From: Alphaproteobacteria bacterium
GTDB taxonomy: Bacteria > Pseudomonadota > Alphaproteobacteria > Paracaedibacterales > CAITNM01
Direction of reading: 5' to 3'
NCBI GenBank assembly: GCA_021298215.1
Contig: JAJTEE010000002.1
Coordinates: 186,001 to 250,000, forward strand
Length of the DNA: 64,000 nucleotides
This document shows, in pieces, positions 7,769 through 20,100 of this stretch. The notes below the pieces were generated by a model. That model was not told where the DNA came from. It made no database searches and was given only the letters and a program-made list of their open reading frames with translations. The stretch's first letter is position 1, and each line of letters begins with the position of its first letter. The translations under genes were made by a program, and so were the position numbers.

Positions 7769-10011
7769 CAAAACGATTTTTTCTTACTTTTTTTCTCTTC
7801 GTTTGCACTTTATACGCAAATAATCAGAAAGTTTCCGCCATTAAAATTCATGGAAACAACCGGATTGAAAATCAAACTATTCTTTCGTATTTACCTATAA
7901 AAAATGGTGATACGGCTGACATAGACGCTCTTGATCAATGCTTAAAAGTACTATTTGATACAGGATATTTTCATGATGTAAAAGTACACAGAAAGGATTC
8001 TGTTATTTTTATAGAAGTTGAAGAAAATCCTATTATCAATAAGATCGCATATGAAGGAAATGAAAAAATTAAGGACGCTGATTTTAAAAAAGAAATCCAG
8101 CTACGCCCTCGAGAAGTACTTTCCTATGCTAAGATTCAAGCTGCACAACAGCGCATATTAGAAATTTACCGTCGTTTAGGCCGTTTTAGCGCAAAAGTGG
8201 ATCCTAAAATTATCCGATTGGCTGAAAATCGAGTAGACCTAGTTTTTGAAATCGAAGAAGGACCAACAACATTTATTCGAAAAATTAATTTCGTTGGTAA
8301 TAAGAACTTCAAGGGTACTCGCCTTGAAAAAGTTTTACAGAGCAAAGTGTGGCACTGGTATCGCTTCTTCGTAAATGATGATCTTTATGATCCAGATCGC
8401 TTCCTAAATGATCAGCAAGAAATCAAAAAATTTTATAACGATAACGGCTATCCAGATATGAGGTTGATTTCATCTATTGCTGAACTAAGCCCGGATAAAA
8501 CAGCATACTTTTTAACTTTCACAATTGATGAAGGAAGAAAGTACAACTTTGGAAGCGTAAAAATTATTTCTGATATTAAATCTATTAATGTAAATAGCCT
8601 TCAAGAATGTGTCTCTTTTGAAAAAGGGGACGAATATAATGCTGCACTAATTGATAAAACAATCAAAAAGCTCACTGAAGAATTAGGCACACTGGGATAT
8701 GCATTTATTAACATTGAGCCTGAAGTTAAAAAGAATGCTGAAATAGGCGTTGCCGATATTGAATTCAGTATAAAAGAAGGACCTCGTGTTTATATTGATA
8801 CCATTGAAATAAAAGGAAATGATCGCACTAGAGACTATGTGATTCGTCGTGAGATTAAGATTCATGAAGGAGACGCATACAACAGCAAGAAAATCAAAGA
8901 TGCGGAGCAAGCACTTAAAGACTTGGGATATTTCAAGGAAGTTCATGTCCAGCCTGAAGAAGGATCTACAATAGATAAAGCCAAAATAAATGTAGATTTA
9001 GAAGAACAACGTACTGGGGAATTAAATGTTGGTTTGGGATATTCTACCTTAGAAGGACCATTCACAACCCTTGGTATCCAGGAGAGAAATTTCAGAGGTA
9101 CAGGGCAAACAGTTCACTCAAACGCAACTCTTTCAAAAATAAGCACAGGCTTAGAACTAGGGATTAGAGAGCCGGCTCTTTTAGATAGAGATCTGGAGGG
9201 TTCTGCAAAAGTTTTTGCAAATCAATCCAAACGCAGCAAATCTCACAAGGAAAGAATTTTTGGATCAGGTCTTGGTTTAGATTACGCTCTCAGTGAAATG
9301 TGGTGGCAAAGTTTAAATTATAACATACGATCTGAAAAAGTTTTTGGATTTAATAGTGATGCATCGTCGATTATCCGTAATCAAAGTCATAATGCCTTAT
9401 TATCTTCCGTTGGGCAGACTATTTATTTTGGAAAATTAAATAGCAGAAGAGACCCAACGAAAGGATTCGTCTTAAGTTATAGCACAGAATTTGCTGGTGT
9501 AGGCGGCACTGTCAAATATTTACAACATGTTTGGGCTGCCAAATTTTATTACCCATTATTCAGTGACGAGGTTGTCTTAAAAGTAATGGGTGAAACAGGT
9601 ATGATGCAAAGAATAGGAAAGCCTATTCGCGTTGTAGACAGTTTTCATATGGGATATGACTCGTTCAGAGGTTTTGATTTTCAAGGCGTAGGACCTCGAG
9701 ATAAGAAAACTGGAGATCCTTTAAATGGAACCAGAATGTGGAGAAATGTTGTTGAAATCAAGTTTCCTTCAGGTCTACCTGATGATTGGAAAATTAATGC
9801 AAGCGTATTCCATGAGCTAGGGGCTTTATGGAAACCAGGAGAAAGGGATAGAGACACCCAAGACTCACAATCAATGAGAGCCTCAGCAGGCGGTGGAGTA
9901 TTGTGGACATCACCTTTTGGCCCTATAGGAATGTCATATTCCTTCCCGTATCGCCGCCAGAAGTACGACGTAGCACGACGCTTCCAACTACAATTTAGTA
10001 ATATTTTTTAA
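7765..10011 (+). CDS. bamA: Outer membrane assembly factor BamA
   Basis: Central outer-membrane protein that inserts beta-barrel proteins. A signal peptide covers about the first 24 residues. Five POTRA repeats follow, each with the pattern of a GN turn such as IKGNDRTRD, then a C-terminal 16-strand barrel ending in aromatic residues (QLQFSNIF). The loop-6 motif appears as SFRGF, the usual (V/S)RGF form. At 748 residues it is typical for Alphaproteobacteria. The ATG overlaps the rseP stop. skp follows after two bases. This is the expected rseP-bamA-skp-lpxD order. Confidence 0.97.
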   Translation: MTKRFFLTFFLFVCTLYANNQKVSAIKIHGNNRIENQTILSYLPIKNGDTADIDALDQCLKVLFDTGYFHDVKVHRKDSVIFIEVEENPIINKIAYEGNEKIKDADFKKEIQLRPREVLSYAKIQAAQQRILEIYRRLGRFSAKVDPKIIRLAENRVDLVFEIEEGPTTFIRKINFVGNKNFKGTRLEKVLQSKVWHWYRFFVNDDLYDPDRFLNDQQEIKKFYNDNGYPDMRLISSIAELSPDKTAYFLTFTIDEGRKYNFGSVKIISDIKSINVNSLQECVSFEKGDEYNAALIDKTIKKLTEELGTLGYAFINIEPEVKKNAEIGVADIEFSIKEGPRVYIDTIEIKGNDRTRDYVIRREIKIHEGDAYNSKKIKDAEQALKDLGYFKEVHVQPEEGSTIDKAKINVDLEEQRTGELNVGLGYSTLEGPFTTLGIQERNFRGTGQTVHSNATLSKISTGLELGIREPALLDRDLEGSAKVFANQSKRSKSHKERIFGSGLGLDYALSEMWWQSLNYNIRSEKVFGFNSDASSIIRNQSHNALLSSVGQTIYFGKLNSRRDPTKGFVLSYSTEFAGVGGTVKYLQHVWAAKFYYPLFSDEVVLKVMGETGMMQRIGKPIRVVDSFHMGYDSFRGFDFQGVGPRDKKTGDPLNGTRMWRNVVEIKFPSGLPDDWKINASVFHELGALWKPGERDRDTQDSQSMRASAGGGVLWTSPFGPIGMSYSFPYRRQKYDVARRFQLQFSNIF

Positions 10012-10013
10012 GC

Positions 10014-10601
10014 ATGATGTTTAAACGACAGTACCAATATCTTTTTCATATCCTTATAACTATAGTTGCTATTGCAGTCGCTTATTTTGTCTTGAAACCT
10101 CACTATAAAACAACAGGACTTACCGTTGGCCTTGTAAACATGGATAGAGTACGTGCTCAAGCCGAACCCTTTCAACTCTTACATAAAAGAGATTTCGAGG
10201 CTCGAGCAAAAGCACAAGAGCATCTAGAAATACTTGAAAAAAGCATGCGCAAGGAATACGATGACCTGCAAATTCTACAGCAGAAAAAGCATACCAAAGC
10301 CGAAGAATTAGCAAAGCGCAAAGCTGAACTTGATAAAAAAGTCGCTGAGTTAGACCAACATTTTCATCAAGAACGAGAATCTATCAAGCAAAAATTTGAC
10401 CGTGCGTTCCTAGCTATTGAAACAGAATTAGAAAATATTATTCGTGAATACAGCAAAAATCATAGTATTGATCTTTTCTTAAACACCACAATGAACGAAC
10501 AACAAGTCGCACTTGTGGCAGACGAAAGTCTAAATCACACCGATGCAATCATTAAATTATTAAACAAAAAAATTCCCAACTTAGAAATCTTAAATAAATA
10601 G
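10014..10601 (+). CDS. OmpH/Skp-family periplasmic chaperone
   Basis: Holds unfolded outer-membrane proteins in the periplasm before BamA inserts them. The N-terminus has a single hydrophobic segment (residues 10-28) that may act as an uncleaved anchor or signal peptide. A segment resembling the family start, GLVNMDRVRAQAEPF, follows. Residues about 55-140 form a long, charged coiled coil rich in Lys, Glu and Gln (the 'tentacles' of Skp). The C-terminal VALVADESLNHTDAIIKLLN matches the family end. Position between bamA and lpxD supports the call. Two consecutive Met codons (10014, 10017) could start it. Confidence 0.85.
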   Translation: MMFKRQYQYLFHILITIVAIAVAYFVLKPHYKTTGLTVGLVNMDRVRAQAEPFQLLHKRDFEARAKAQEHLEILEKSMRKEYDDLQILQQKKHTKAEELAKRKAELDKKVAELDQHFHQERESIKQKFDRAFLAIETELENIIREYSKNHSIDLFLNTTMNEQQVALVADESLNHTDAIIKLLNKKIPNLEILNK

Positions 10602-10602
10602 T

Positions 10603-11595
10603 ATGTTTTTTAAAAAATCACCCCCCATCCGCATTGAAGAACTAGCAAAAATCATAGATGCTCGCATAGAAACTCAAGGATTAATAATTGAGGAAGTTGG
10701 GCCCCTTGAAAATCTAGAGGCGGGAATTTTAGGGTGCTATCACAATACAAAATATAAATCATCTTTAAGCAACGCAAAAAATGGTTTTTGTATTTTAAAA
10801 GAAGAAGATAAAAATTTATTAGGCAAAGGTGTTGTTGGTCTTTTTACTCAAACTCCATATAGAGCATTTGGAAAAGCCGTTTTGTATTTTTACCCCAAAC
10901 CTATTTCAACGGGAGAAATATCAAAACTTGCTGACATTCATCCAACGGCACACATCGGAAAAAATTGTCAAATTGAACCATTTGTTATCATTAAGGCTCA
11001 TGCCCACATCGGTGATAATACAATTATCAATAGCCACTGTATGATCGGTGAGCATGTAAAAATAGGGCTTGATAGCACTCTTGAAAGCAGCGTCACAATA
11101 ACTAATACCACCGCCGGAGATCGATTATATATAAAAGCAGGTGCGCGCATAGGGCAAGCTGGTTTTGGGTTTCATATGGATGAGAAGGGCCATTTCGACA
11201 TTCCTCAAATTGGCAGCGTAATCATAGGAAATGATGTACAAATAGGCGCAAATACAGCCATTGATAGAGGAAGTCAGCATAATACAAAAATTGGTAATTT
11301 CTGCCGTATTGATAATTTAGTGCAAATAGCACATAACGTTGAGTTAGGCGATGGTTGTGTTGTAGTGGCTCAAGTAGGAATAGCAGGAAGCTCTAAACTA
11401 GGGAAATTCGTAATTGCTGCTGGACAGGTTGGAATTGCTGGTCACTTAACAATTGGCGATGGTGTAAAAATTGCTGCGCAAAGCGGCATTATGCGAGATG
11501 TTTCTTCCGGAGAAACCATTGCTGGGTCACCAGCCATTCCTGTACGTGATTGGCACAAGCAAACTATTGCTTTACAGCGACTTATTAGAAATTAA
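10603..11595 (+). CDS. lpxD: UDP-3-O-acylglucosamine N-acyltransferase LpxD
   Basis: Adds the second acyl chain to UDP-acyl-glucosamine, the third step of lipid A synthesis. An N-terminal uridine-binding domain (about 1-100) is followed by left-handed beta-helix hexapeptide repeats, for example IGKNCQIEP and IGNDVQIGANTAID. The catalytic His lies in QIAHNVELGDG near residue 245. The 330 residues match the family. It starts one base after skp's stop. The genes that normally follow (fabZ, lpxA, lpxB) are missing; instead a convergent MFS gene shares the TTAA stop overlap 11592-11595. Confidence 0.95.
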   Translation: MFFKKSPPIRIEELAKIIDARIETQGLIIEEVGPLENLEAGILGCYHNTKYKSSLSNAKNGFCILKEEDKNLLGKGVVGLFTQTPYRAFGKAVLYFYPKPISTGEISKLADIHPTAHIGKNCQIEPFVIIKAHAHIGDNTIINSHCMIGEHVKIGLDSTLESSVTITNTTAGDRLYIKAGARIGQAGFGFHMDEKGHFDIPQIGSVIIGNDVQIGANTAIDRGSQHNTKIGNFCRIDNLVQIAHNVELGDGCVVVAQVGIAGSSKLGKFVIAAGQVGIAGHLTIGDGVKIAAQSGIMRDVSSGETIAGSPAIPVRDWHKQTIALQRLIRN

Positions 11596-12806
11596 ACTGG
11601 TTTATATTTTTTTTCAAAAATAGAAGGTTGCAATACAAGAAGGAGTATCAGTGCGAATAAAGCAATAGATCCACTCCCGATAAAGGTTGCAAATTGATCA
11701 TACGCATCTGCAAGTATGCCTCCGATAAAACCTGCCACTAGTAAGCCGATGGAATTAATCAAATAATAAAAACCAATGCCAGTTCCTCGTAAATCTTCAG
11801 GTATCTGATCAGCAATAATACACAAAAACATATCCTGACTCATGCCAATTTGAATGCCCCACAATCCAACACCAACCAACATAAGAGGTAAATTACTTGA
11901 AAAACCCAAAAACAGGTCAGCAACGATTAGTAAAATAAAGCTCAAAGCTAAAAAGCCATAACGACCAAGTTTATCGGATAAAATGCCGACAGGATAAGAA
12001 AACAAGGAATTTGTACAGTTATACAAAATAAGAATCCCATGAGAAAAGCTAGGATCCATACCAAAACTATGCGTTGCATGTAACACCAGCATGGATTCAC
12101 CAATACGTGAACTCATAAAAACAAGAGCTACTATCATTAGCAACCAATAAGATTTTCCAAGACGAGAAATATCTTTTAAATGCAATGGGTGCCTAATTGG
12201 TTTTTTGTCAGCAGTCATTTCTTTCTCGTGCGGATCTTTCACAAAAATAACCAAAATAATAAAACCAATAAATGCAGGAACACTTGCATAAGAAAAAACT
12301 TTTTGGATATCTTGGTTAGCAAAATTCATCGCTAAAATACCTAAAAAACCACCAAGAAATGAACCAGCCGTAGCCATTGTATTACGTAACCCAAAGCAAG
12401 CGCCCTTTATATCTTCCGGCGCTAAATCTCCCACCAAAGCGTCTCTGGGGGTTGATTGAATGCCGTTACCTAGACGATCAAAAAGTCTCGCAATAATTAC
12501 CATCGGCACACTTGCGAATATAGCAAATAGAATTCTTGAAAGCGTCGCCATGGAAAAGCCAAGGACCATTATTTTTTTTGGTCGCCTAAAATAATCACTG
12601 AGCAGACCAGAAAATAACTTCATAACATAAGCCATTGCTTCAAAAAAACCTTCAAGCATTACAATAAAGCCAGTACCGGCACCAAGTTTTTGTTTAAGAT
12701 AGAGAGCAATAACACCAAACATCATAATCGTTGAAGCATTAAGAAGCATTCCAGCAAAACCAATGGCCCAAATTGATAAAGGAATTTTAGATTTAGCGGT
12801 ACTCAT
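11592..12806 (-). CDS. MFS transporter, 12-helix
   Basis: Inner-membrane transporter of the major facilitator superfamily with about 12 hydrophobic helices. Seen: a cytoplasmic loop-2 motif variant, LLSDYFRRPKKIMVLG near residues 60-75; a second copy at the half-way point, GILSDKLGRYGFLALS; and RLFDRLGNGIQSTPRDALV in helix 4-5, a pattern common in a drug/unknown-substrate subgroup. The substrate cannot be read. ATG at 12806 is preferred over an upstream TTG (12824) because it gives a normal short cytoplasmic N-terminus; neither has a clear ribosome site. It follows rpoC on the same strand beyond a hairpin at 12852 and converges with lpxD. Confidence 0.8.
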   Translation of the reverse strand: MSTAKSKIPLSIWAIGFAGMLLNASTIMMFGVIALYLKQKLGAGTGFIVMLEGFFEAMAYVMKLFSGLLSDYFRRPKKIMVLGFSMATLSRILFAIFASVPMVIIARLFDRLGNGIQSTPRDALVGDLAPEDIKGACFGLRNTMATAGSFLGGFLGILAMNFANQDIQKVFSYASVPAFIGFIILVIFVKDPHEKEMTADKKPIRHPLHLKDISRLGKSYWLLMIVALVFMSSRIGESMLVLHATHSFGMDPSFSHGILILYNCTNSLFSYPVGILSDKLGRYGFLALSFILLIVADLFLGFSSNLPLMLVGVGLWGIQIGMSQDMFLCIIADQIPEDLRGTGIGFYYLINSIGLLVAGFIGGILADAYDQFATFIGSGSIALFALILLLVLQPSIFEKKYKPV

Positions 12807-12851
12807 ACAGTTAATTATCAGCAAATGAATGTTTAATCTTTTTAGCTAAAT

Positions 12852-12880
12852 AAGGAAACAAGGCATAAGCCTGTTTCCTT
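12852..12880 (-). terminator. Hairpin after rpoC, likely terminator
   Basis: AAGGAAACA-A-GGC (12852-12864) pairs with GCC-TGTTTCCTT (12869-12880) with one bulge. On the minus strand the downstream tail is ATTTAGC, so the T-run is weak. It probably ends the rpoBC transcript partly, before the MFS gene. Confidence 0.55.
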
Positions 12881-12899
12881 ATCTACAAACCGAAATTGC

Positions 12900-15800
12900 T
12901 TACGCAACTTGGGTGTCGTCTTGATTCTTTTTCGAAACAGCTTGCGTTAGCAAATCTTTGTCTCTATTTTGTGCAGTCGCTTTCATACGACGCATTGCGC
13001 TTCCAGTACCTGCTGGAATCAAACGACCAACAATTACATTTTCCTTCAGTCCAGCGAGAACATCGAACTTCCCTGAAACAGCTGCTTCTGTTAAGACACG
13101 AGTTGTTTCTTGGAAGGAAGCCGCAGAAATAAAGGACTTTGTATGCAATGATGCTTTTGTAATACCTTGCAATACTGGCTGACCTTGAGCTGGTCTCTTT
13201 CCTTCTTTTTCAAGGATACCATTCACATGATCGAAAACAACTCTATCTACGTGATCGCCAACGATGAAATTTGTGTCGCCAGCATCGTAAACTTCTGTTT
13301 TTTGCAACATTTGGCGCACAATAACTTCAATGTGCTTATCGTTAATAGCAATTCCTTGTAAACGATATACTTGTTGAATTTCACTAACTAGATAAACCGC
13401 TAGTGCTTCTACACCAAGAACTCTCAAAATATCATGAGGTACTGGATTACCTTCAACAACGAGGTCTCCTTTTCTAACATAGTCACCCTCTTGAATAACG
13501 ATATGTCTGCCACGCGGAACCAAATATTCAACAGGTTGCAGAGAATCATCTTCTGGCACGACCACAATACGACGTTTTGCTTTGTAATCCTTACCAAATT
13601 CAATTCTTCCATCAAATTCAGCAATAATCGCAGCATCTTTTGGATGACGAGCTTCAAACAACTCAGAAACACGTGGCAAACCACCTGTAATGTCGCGCGT
13701 TTTAGATGTTTCACGCGGGATACGGGCGATAACTTCACCTGCAGGAATTTTTGCACCGTTCTCCACTGAAATAATTGCATCCACTGGTAAAAAGTAGCGA
13801 GCTTCCAATCCATTAGATAACTTAATTGGATTACCTTTGCTATCACGCATGCTGATCATTGGGCGTAACTCTGCATTTGCGCGGGATGTTTTCGCGTCAA
13901 TAACAGCACGACTAGAAATGCCCGTTGATTCATCAATGACTTCTCTCATTGTGACGCCATCAATCAAATCTACGAAGTATGCTATACCTTCTTTTTCTGT
14001 AATAACAGGAATTGTATAAGCATCCCACTCAGCAATCTTTTGTCCTTGCTTTATAGCAGAGCCTTCTTTAACTAGAAGCTTCGCACCATACTGTATACGA
14101 TAATGCACCCGTTCGCGATCTTGATCATCAAGAACAATTACTTCACCATTTCTTGAAAGCACAACAGTTTGACCCGCTGCATTTTCAATAGCGTTAATGT
14201 TTTTAAACTTAACCTTGCCTGGCATTGAGCTTTCAATGCTTGATTGCTCCGCACTTCGTTGTGCCGCACCACCCATGTGGAACGTACGCATCGTTAACTG
14301 TGTTCCAGGCTCACCAATTGATTGTGCAGCGATTACTCCTACCGCTTCACCAACGTTTACAGCTGTTCCTCGTGCTAAATCGCGACCATAACATCTTGCA
14401 CAAATACCGTTTTCCATCTCACAAGTAAGCACTGAACGAATCTTTACTTCATGTATACTAGCATCGTTAATACTCTCTGCGATTTCTTCGCTAATCATCT
14501 CACCAGAAGAAACAATTGTCTCATTAGTAATTGGATGAACAATATCCTCTGAAGCTGTTCGACCAAGAATGCGATCAGTTAAAGGAACCACTGTATTAGC
14601 TCCCTCTACAACTGATCTCATATGTATGCCCTGAGTCGTACCGCAATCATCAGCCACGATAATGCAATCTTGCGCCACGTCAACCAGACGACGAGTCAAA
14701 TAGCCTGAGTTCGCTGTTTTTAATGCCGTATCGGAAAGTCCCTTACGCGCACCATGCGTTGAAATGAAATATTCCAAAACATGCAAACCTTCTTTAAAGT
14801 TTGAAATAATTGGAGTTTCCATGATGTCACCAGAAGGCCTAGTCATCAAACCGCGCATTCCTGCCATCTGACGCATCTGCGTTACAGATCCTCGAGCTTT
14901 CGAATGGATCATCATATAAACTGCATTAAATGGTTCACCTGGAAGATTTTTTGACATAGCTTGTAACATCGCGTCACCAACTTTATCTGTACAACGCCCC
15001 CATGCATCCACAACTTTGTTATATTTCTCACCCTGAGTAATCAAACCATCTAAATATTGTTGCTCATATTCAGCAACAGCAGCCTTTGTCTGGTTAATCA
15101 GAACTTCTTTGTCTTTTGGAACAATCAAGTCATCTTTACCAAATGAAACACCACTCTTTGTCATGTAATGGAAACCTAGCGCCATAATACGATCAACGAA
15201 AATAACTGTTTCTTTTTGTCCGCAGTGACGGTAAACGTTATCAACTAAAGCGCTGATTTCGTTAGAGGTCATCACTTGGTTAACAATTTCGAATGGCATT
15301 TTGTAGTGCTTAGGCAAATAATTGCCCAAAAAGAGGCGTCCAGGAGTTGTATCCACACGTTGGTATGTAATATTACCATCCTCATGATAAACAGGAATTC
15401 GAGCTTTGATTTTCGAATGGATATGTAAATGACCTAAAGAAAGTGCATGTTCCACTTCGGCTATATCAGAAACTAAGCTACCTTCTCCTGGCATATTGTC
15501 AGCCATTAAGCTTAGGTAATAAATACCAAGAACAATATCTTTAGAAGGAACAATGATTGGTCTTCCACTTGAAGGGCTCAAAATATTGTTTGTTGACATC
15601 ATCAAAACGCGTGCCTCAAGTTGTGCTTCAAGAGAAAGAGGCACATGCACCGCCATTTGGTCTCCGTCAAAGTCTGCGTTAAATGCTGTACAAACTAAAG
15701 GATGGAGCTGTATTGCTTTTCCTTCAATCAACACCGGCTCGAATGCTTGTATACCTAAACGGTGAAGTGTAGGCGCGCGGTTCAATAAGACAGGGTGTTC

Positions 15801-17057
15801 ACGAATGACGTCTTCAAGAACATCCCATACTTCTGGACGTTCTTTCTCAACCATTCTTTTTGCTGCCTTTAGCGTACTTGCAAGTCCGTAACGCTCTAAT
15901 CGTGCGTATATAAATGGACGGAATAATTCCAATGCCATTTTCTTAGGCAAACCACACTGATGAAGTTTAAGCTCCGGACCCACAACGATTACTGAACGCC
16001 CAGAATAGTCAACGCGCTTACCTAACAAGTTTTGACGGAAACGACCTTGCTTACCCTTCAGCATGTCCGCTAATGATTTTAGTGGACGCTTATTCGTTCC
16101 TGTAATTGCGCGGCCACGTCGACCATTATCAAACAATGCATCAACTGACTCTTGCAGCATACGCTTTTCATTACGAATAATAATTTCAGGAGCACGCAAT
16201 TCTATCAACCGCTTTAATCGGTTGTTTCTGTTGATTACGCGTCGGTATAGATCATTCAAATCAGATGTTGCAAATCTTCCACCATCAAGCGGCACTAGAG
16301 GACGTAACTCCGGTGGAATAACTGGAATAACTTCCATTACCAAACATTCTGGTGGTGTATCAGATTCTAAAAACGCCTCAAGCAATTTCAAGCGCTTCAT
16401 TATCTTCTTGCGGCGAATTTCTGAGGTGCATTCTGCAAGTTCTTGACGAAGTTCTTCGCTTTCCTTTTTAGGATTGATTTTGCGCAGCATTTCTCTTAAT
16501 GCTTCCGCACCTATGCCTGCATTAAAGGCTTCTTCTCCATACTCGTCCTGAACCTGCATAAATTCTTCTTCAGTCAACAGCTGCCCATAAGACATTGCTG
16601 TCATGCCAGGATCAAGAACAACATAACTCTCAAAATACAAAATTTTCTCGAGATCTTTGAGCGCTAGATCTAACAAGATGCCTGCTCTGCTAGGCAATGA
16701 TTTTGTAAACCAAATATGAGCAACAGGAGCAGCAAGCTCAATGTGTCCCATACGATCACGACGTACCTTGCTCAAAGTAACTTCAACACCGCACTTCTCA
16801 CAAACAACGCCACGATATTTCATGCGCTTATATTTTCCGCATAGACACTCATAGTCCTTTACTGGTCCAAAAATTCGTGCACAAAACAAACCATCTCTTT
16901 CAGGCTTAAAAGTACGATAGTTGATTGTTTCAGGTTTCTTTACCTCACCATATGACCATGAACGTATCCGTTCAGCCGTTGCAATAGTAATACGAATTGC
17001 ATCAAAATCAGGAAGAACATCCAATGTATTGAAGCTTCGTTTAATTTCGCGGTTCAT
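12900..17057 (-). CDS. rpoC: DNA-directed RNA polymerase subunit beta'
   Basis: Largest catalytic subunit of RNA polymerase. Seen: the N-terminal zinc-binding cysteines ([20 protein letters not shown] near 71-90), the active-site loop [12 protein letters not shown] near residue 463 that holds catalytic Mg, the rudder and bridge-helix regions, and the second cysteine cluster ([16 protein letters not shown]). At 1385 residues it is the usual alphaproteobacterial size. It lies 63 bases after rpoB on the same strand. Long open frames on the opposite strand are shadows of its codon bias. No truncation or frameshift seen. Confidence 0.99.
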   Translation of the reverse strand: MNREIKRSFNTLDVLPDFDAIRITIATAERIRSWSYGEVKKPETINYRTFKPERDGLFCARIFGPVKDYECLCGKYKRMKYRGVVCEKCGVEVTLSKVRRDRMGHIELAAPVAHIWFTKSLPSRAGILLDLALKDLEKILYFESYVVLDPGMTAMSYGQLLTEEEFMQVQDEYGEEAFNAGIGAEALREMLRKINPKKESEELRQELAECTSEIRRKKIMKRLKLLEAFLESDTPPECLVMEVIPVIPPELRPLVPLDGGRFATSDLNDLYRRVINRNNRLKRLIELRAPEIIIRNEKRMLQESVDALFDNGRRGRAITGTNKRPLKSLADMLKGKQGRFRQNLLGKRVDYSGRSVIVVGPELKLHQCGLPKKMALELFRPFIYARLERYGLASTLKAAKRMVEKERPEVWDVLEDVIREHPVLLNRAPTLHRLGIQAFEPVLIEGKAIQLHPLVCTAFNADFDGDQMAVHVPLSLEAQLEARVLMMSTNNILSPSSGRPIIVPSKDIVLGIYYLSLMADNMPGEGSLVSDIAEVEHALSLGHLHIHSKIKARIPVYHEDGNITYQRVDTTPGRLFLGNYLPKHYKMPFEIVNQVMTSNEISALVDNVYRHCGQKETVIFVDRIMALGFHYMTKSGVSFGKDDLIVPKDKEVLINQTKAAVAEYEQQYLDGLITQGEKYNKVVDAWGRCTDKVGDAMLQAMSKNLPGEPFNAVYMMIHSKARGSVTQMRQMAGMRGLMTRPSGDIMETPIISNFKEGLHVLEYFISTHGARKGLSDTALKTANSGYLTRRLVDVAQDCIIVADDCGTTQGIHMRSVVEGANTVVPLTDRILGRTASEDIVHPITNETIVSSGEMISEEIAESINDASIHEVKIRSVLTCEMENGICARCYGRDLARGTAVNVGEAVGVIAAQSIGEPGTQLTMRTFHMGGAAQRSAEQSSIESSMPGKVKFKNINAIENAAGQTVVLSRNGEVIVLDDQDRERVHYRIQYGAKLLVKEGSAIKQGQKIAEWDAYTIPVITEKEGIAYFVDLIDGVTMREVIDESTGISSRAVIDAKTSRANAELRPMISMRDSKGNPIKLSNGLEARYFLPVDAIISVENGAKIPAGEVIARIPRETSKTRDITGGLPRVSELFEARHPKDAAIIAEFDGRIEFGKDYKAKRRIVVVPEDDSLQPVEYLVPRGRHIVIQEGDYVRKGDLVVEGNPVPHDILRVLGVEALAVYLVSEIQQVYRLQGIAINDKHIEVIVRQMLQKTEVYDAGDTNFIVGDHVDRVVFDHVNGILEKEGKRPAQGQPVLQGITKASLHTKSFISAASFQETTRVLTEAAVSGKFDVLAGLKENVIVGRLIPAGTGSAMRRMKATAQNRDKDLLTQAVSKKNQDDTQVA

Positions 17058-17120
17058 GCCTTACTCCGAAAACTTAAAAATTAGTTAGTAACTGGAGAGC
17101 AAAGTTGCTCTCCCGTAGTA

Positions 17121-20100
17121 TTATTCAAATTGCTCAAATGCTACATTCAAACCAAGAGAACGAAGCTCTTTTACAAGAACATTGAAGGATTCAGGAATTC
17201 CTGTTTCCATATTATCGTCCCCTCGTACTATGGCCTCGTATACTTTCATACGACCAACCACATCGTCTGATTTGACTGTTAGCATTTCTTGAAGAGTATA
17301 AGCTGCGCCATATGCTTCAAGCGCCCAAACTTCCATTTCTCCAAAACGCTGTCCACCGAATTGAGCTTTACCTCCCAATGGTTGTTGCGTCACGAGACTG
17401 TACGGACCAATAGAACGTGCGTGAATTTTATCATCTACTAAGTGGTGCAATTTCAACATGTAAATGTAACCAACCGTAACCTTTCGATCGAAAGGTTCTC
17501 CAGTTCGCCCATCATAAAGGGTTACTTGGCCGGAAGAAGCCTGCTGATCCGCATATGCTAGCGCATTATTGATCTCTGCATGACTTGCCCCATCAAATAC
17601 AGGAGACGAAACCGGAACACCCTTACATAGGTTACCAGCCAACTCAAGAACCTCGTCATCTCCCAATGACTTAATATCTTTTTGATCATGTTTATCATTA
17701 TAAACATCTAGCAACTTTTCACGAATATCTTTAACACCCAGTTCTTTTTCCCGATATTTTGAGATCATTTCATTAATTTGGCGACCCATACCAGCAACAG
17801 CAGCACCCAGATGTGTTTCCAAAATCTGCCCCACATTCATACGTGAAGGCAAACCAAGCGGATTCAAAATTATATCAACAGGAGTACCATCCTCAAGATG
17901 AGGCATATCTTCCATTGGAACAACTTTTGATACCACACCCTTGTTGCCGTGACGTCCTGCCATCTTATCACCCGGCTGAAGTTTGCGTTTTACGGCAATG
18001 AATACTTTTACAGACTTCAGAACTCCCGGAGGCAATTCATCACCGCGACGGAGTTTTTCAACCCTATCTTCAAATATTGCTTGCAAACGAGCACATGATG
18101 CATCAAATTCAGCACTCATTTCCTCGATGTCTTTCATCGCTACATCATCAGCAACAACTATCTTCTTCCAATCTGACATGCTAACTTCTGAAAGAAGTTT
18201 TTCAGTGATTTCTTTGTTTTTCGTAAAACCTTTTGGTCCAGAAGCAAATTTTTGCCCTATCAACGATTCTTTTAATCGTTGCTTAAAGCTACGCTCAAGA
18301 ATGGCCTTTTCAGCATCTCGATCTTTTGCTAAGCGGTCTATTTCTTGTCTTTCTAAAGCGATAGAACGCTCATCACGCTCAACACCCCTTCTTGAGAAAA
18401 TACGAACCTCAACAACAGTTCCCGCTACTCCTGGAGGAACGCGAAGAGAGCTATCTCTCACATCAGAGGCCTTCTCACCAAAAATAGCTCTTAGTAATTT
18501 TTCTTCAGGTGTCGATGGAGCTTCCCCTTTTGGAGTTACCTTTCCAACAAGAATATCTCCTGGATTAACCTCTGCACCAACATAAACAATTCCAGCTTCA
18601 TCAAGATTACGAAGACCTTCTTCTCCCACATTTGGAATATCTCTTGTAATATCTTCGTTGCCAAGCTTTGTATCACGAGCCATCACCTCAAATTCTTCAA
18701 TATGAATAGAAGTAAATACATCGTCTTGGACAATACGCTCAGAAATAACGATAGAGTCCTCAAAGTTATACCCCTGCCACGACATGAATGACACAAGCAC
18801 ATTACGCCCTAACGCCAATTCACCTAACTCAGTGGCTGGACCATCTGCAATAATATCCCCACGTTTAACGACGTCGCCTTTTTTAACAAGTGGCCTTTGA
18901 TTTATACATGTACTCATATTGGAGCGTTGGAATTTTAAAAGATTAAAGATATCAACGCCAGACTTGTTATTACTGTCTTTCTCAGTCACGCGAATAACGA
19001 TCCGCTTACCGTCAACTTGATCCACAACACCATCTCGTTTCGCTGTGATCACAGCTCCTGAATCTTTTGCAACGATAGCTTCCATTCCCGTTCCAACAAG
19101 CGGAGCCTCTGCCCTCAAAAGCGGAACTGCTTGACGTTGCATGTTTGACCCCATAAGAGCGCGGTTTGCGTCGTCATTCTCTAGAAACGGAATCAATGAA
19201 GCAGCAACAGATACAAGCTGTTTTGGAGAAACGTCAATATAATCAACACTTGAACGAGGGAAAATACCAAATTCGCCAGACTTACGGCAAGTTACAAATT
19301 CCTCAACAATCTTACCATTTTCATCAAGATCAACGCTTGCTTGACCAATGATATAAGGGCTCTCCTCTAGTGCATTCATATATATAACTTCATCTGTAAC
19401 CTTGCCATCGTTGATTTTTCGGTAAGGACTTTCAATAAAGCCATATTTGTTTACTCGAGCATATGTTGCCAAGGAATTAATCAAACCAATATTTTGACCT
19501 TCCGGTGTCTCAATCGGGCAGATACGTCCATAATGTGTTGGGTGAACATCTCGTACTTCAAAACTTGCTCGATCTCGAGATAAACCACCCGGGCCAAGCG
19601 CCGATAATCGACGCTTATGGGTAATTTCTGAAAGCGGATTTGTTTGGTCCATAAATTGTGAAAGCTGAGAAGAACCAAAAAATTCACGAATAGATGCTGC
19701 AACTGGTTTAGCATTTACTAAATCATTTGGCATAACGGTATCAATATCGACAGAACCCATACGTTCGCGTATTGAACGCTCCATGCGCACCAAGCCCACA
19801 CGGAATTGATTCTCTAAAAGCTCACCCACTGAACGTACACGGCGGTTAGCCAAGTTATCAATATCGTCAATTTCACCTTTTCCATCGCGCAATTCTAAAA
19901 GCGTGCGAACCATTGAAATAATATCAGCTTTTTGCAAAACTCTGATATCATCCGATGTATTCAATCCCAAACGAGCATTCATTTTTACACGACCAACTGC
20001 CGATAAATCATAGCGCTCAGGATCAAAGAATAATGCTTTAAATAATGCCTCACCACCTTCAACAGTAGGAGGTTCTCCTGGACGTAATGCACGATAGATA

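Noticed and set aside
17983-18585. 200-codon open frame opposite rpoB
   Set aside because: It lies wholly antisense to a highly conserved gene, has no ribosome site and no recognisable domain; it reflects rpoB codon bias.
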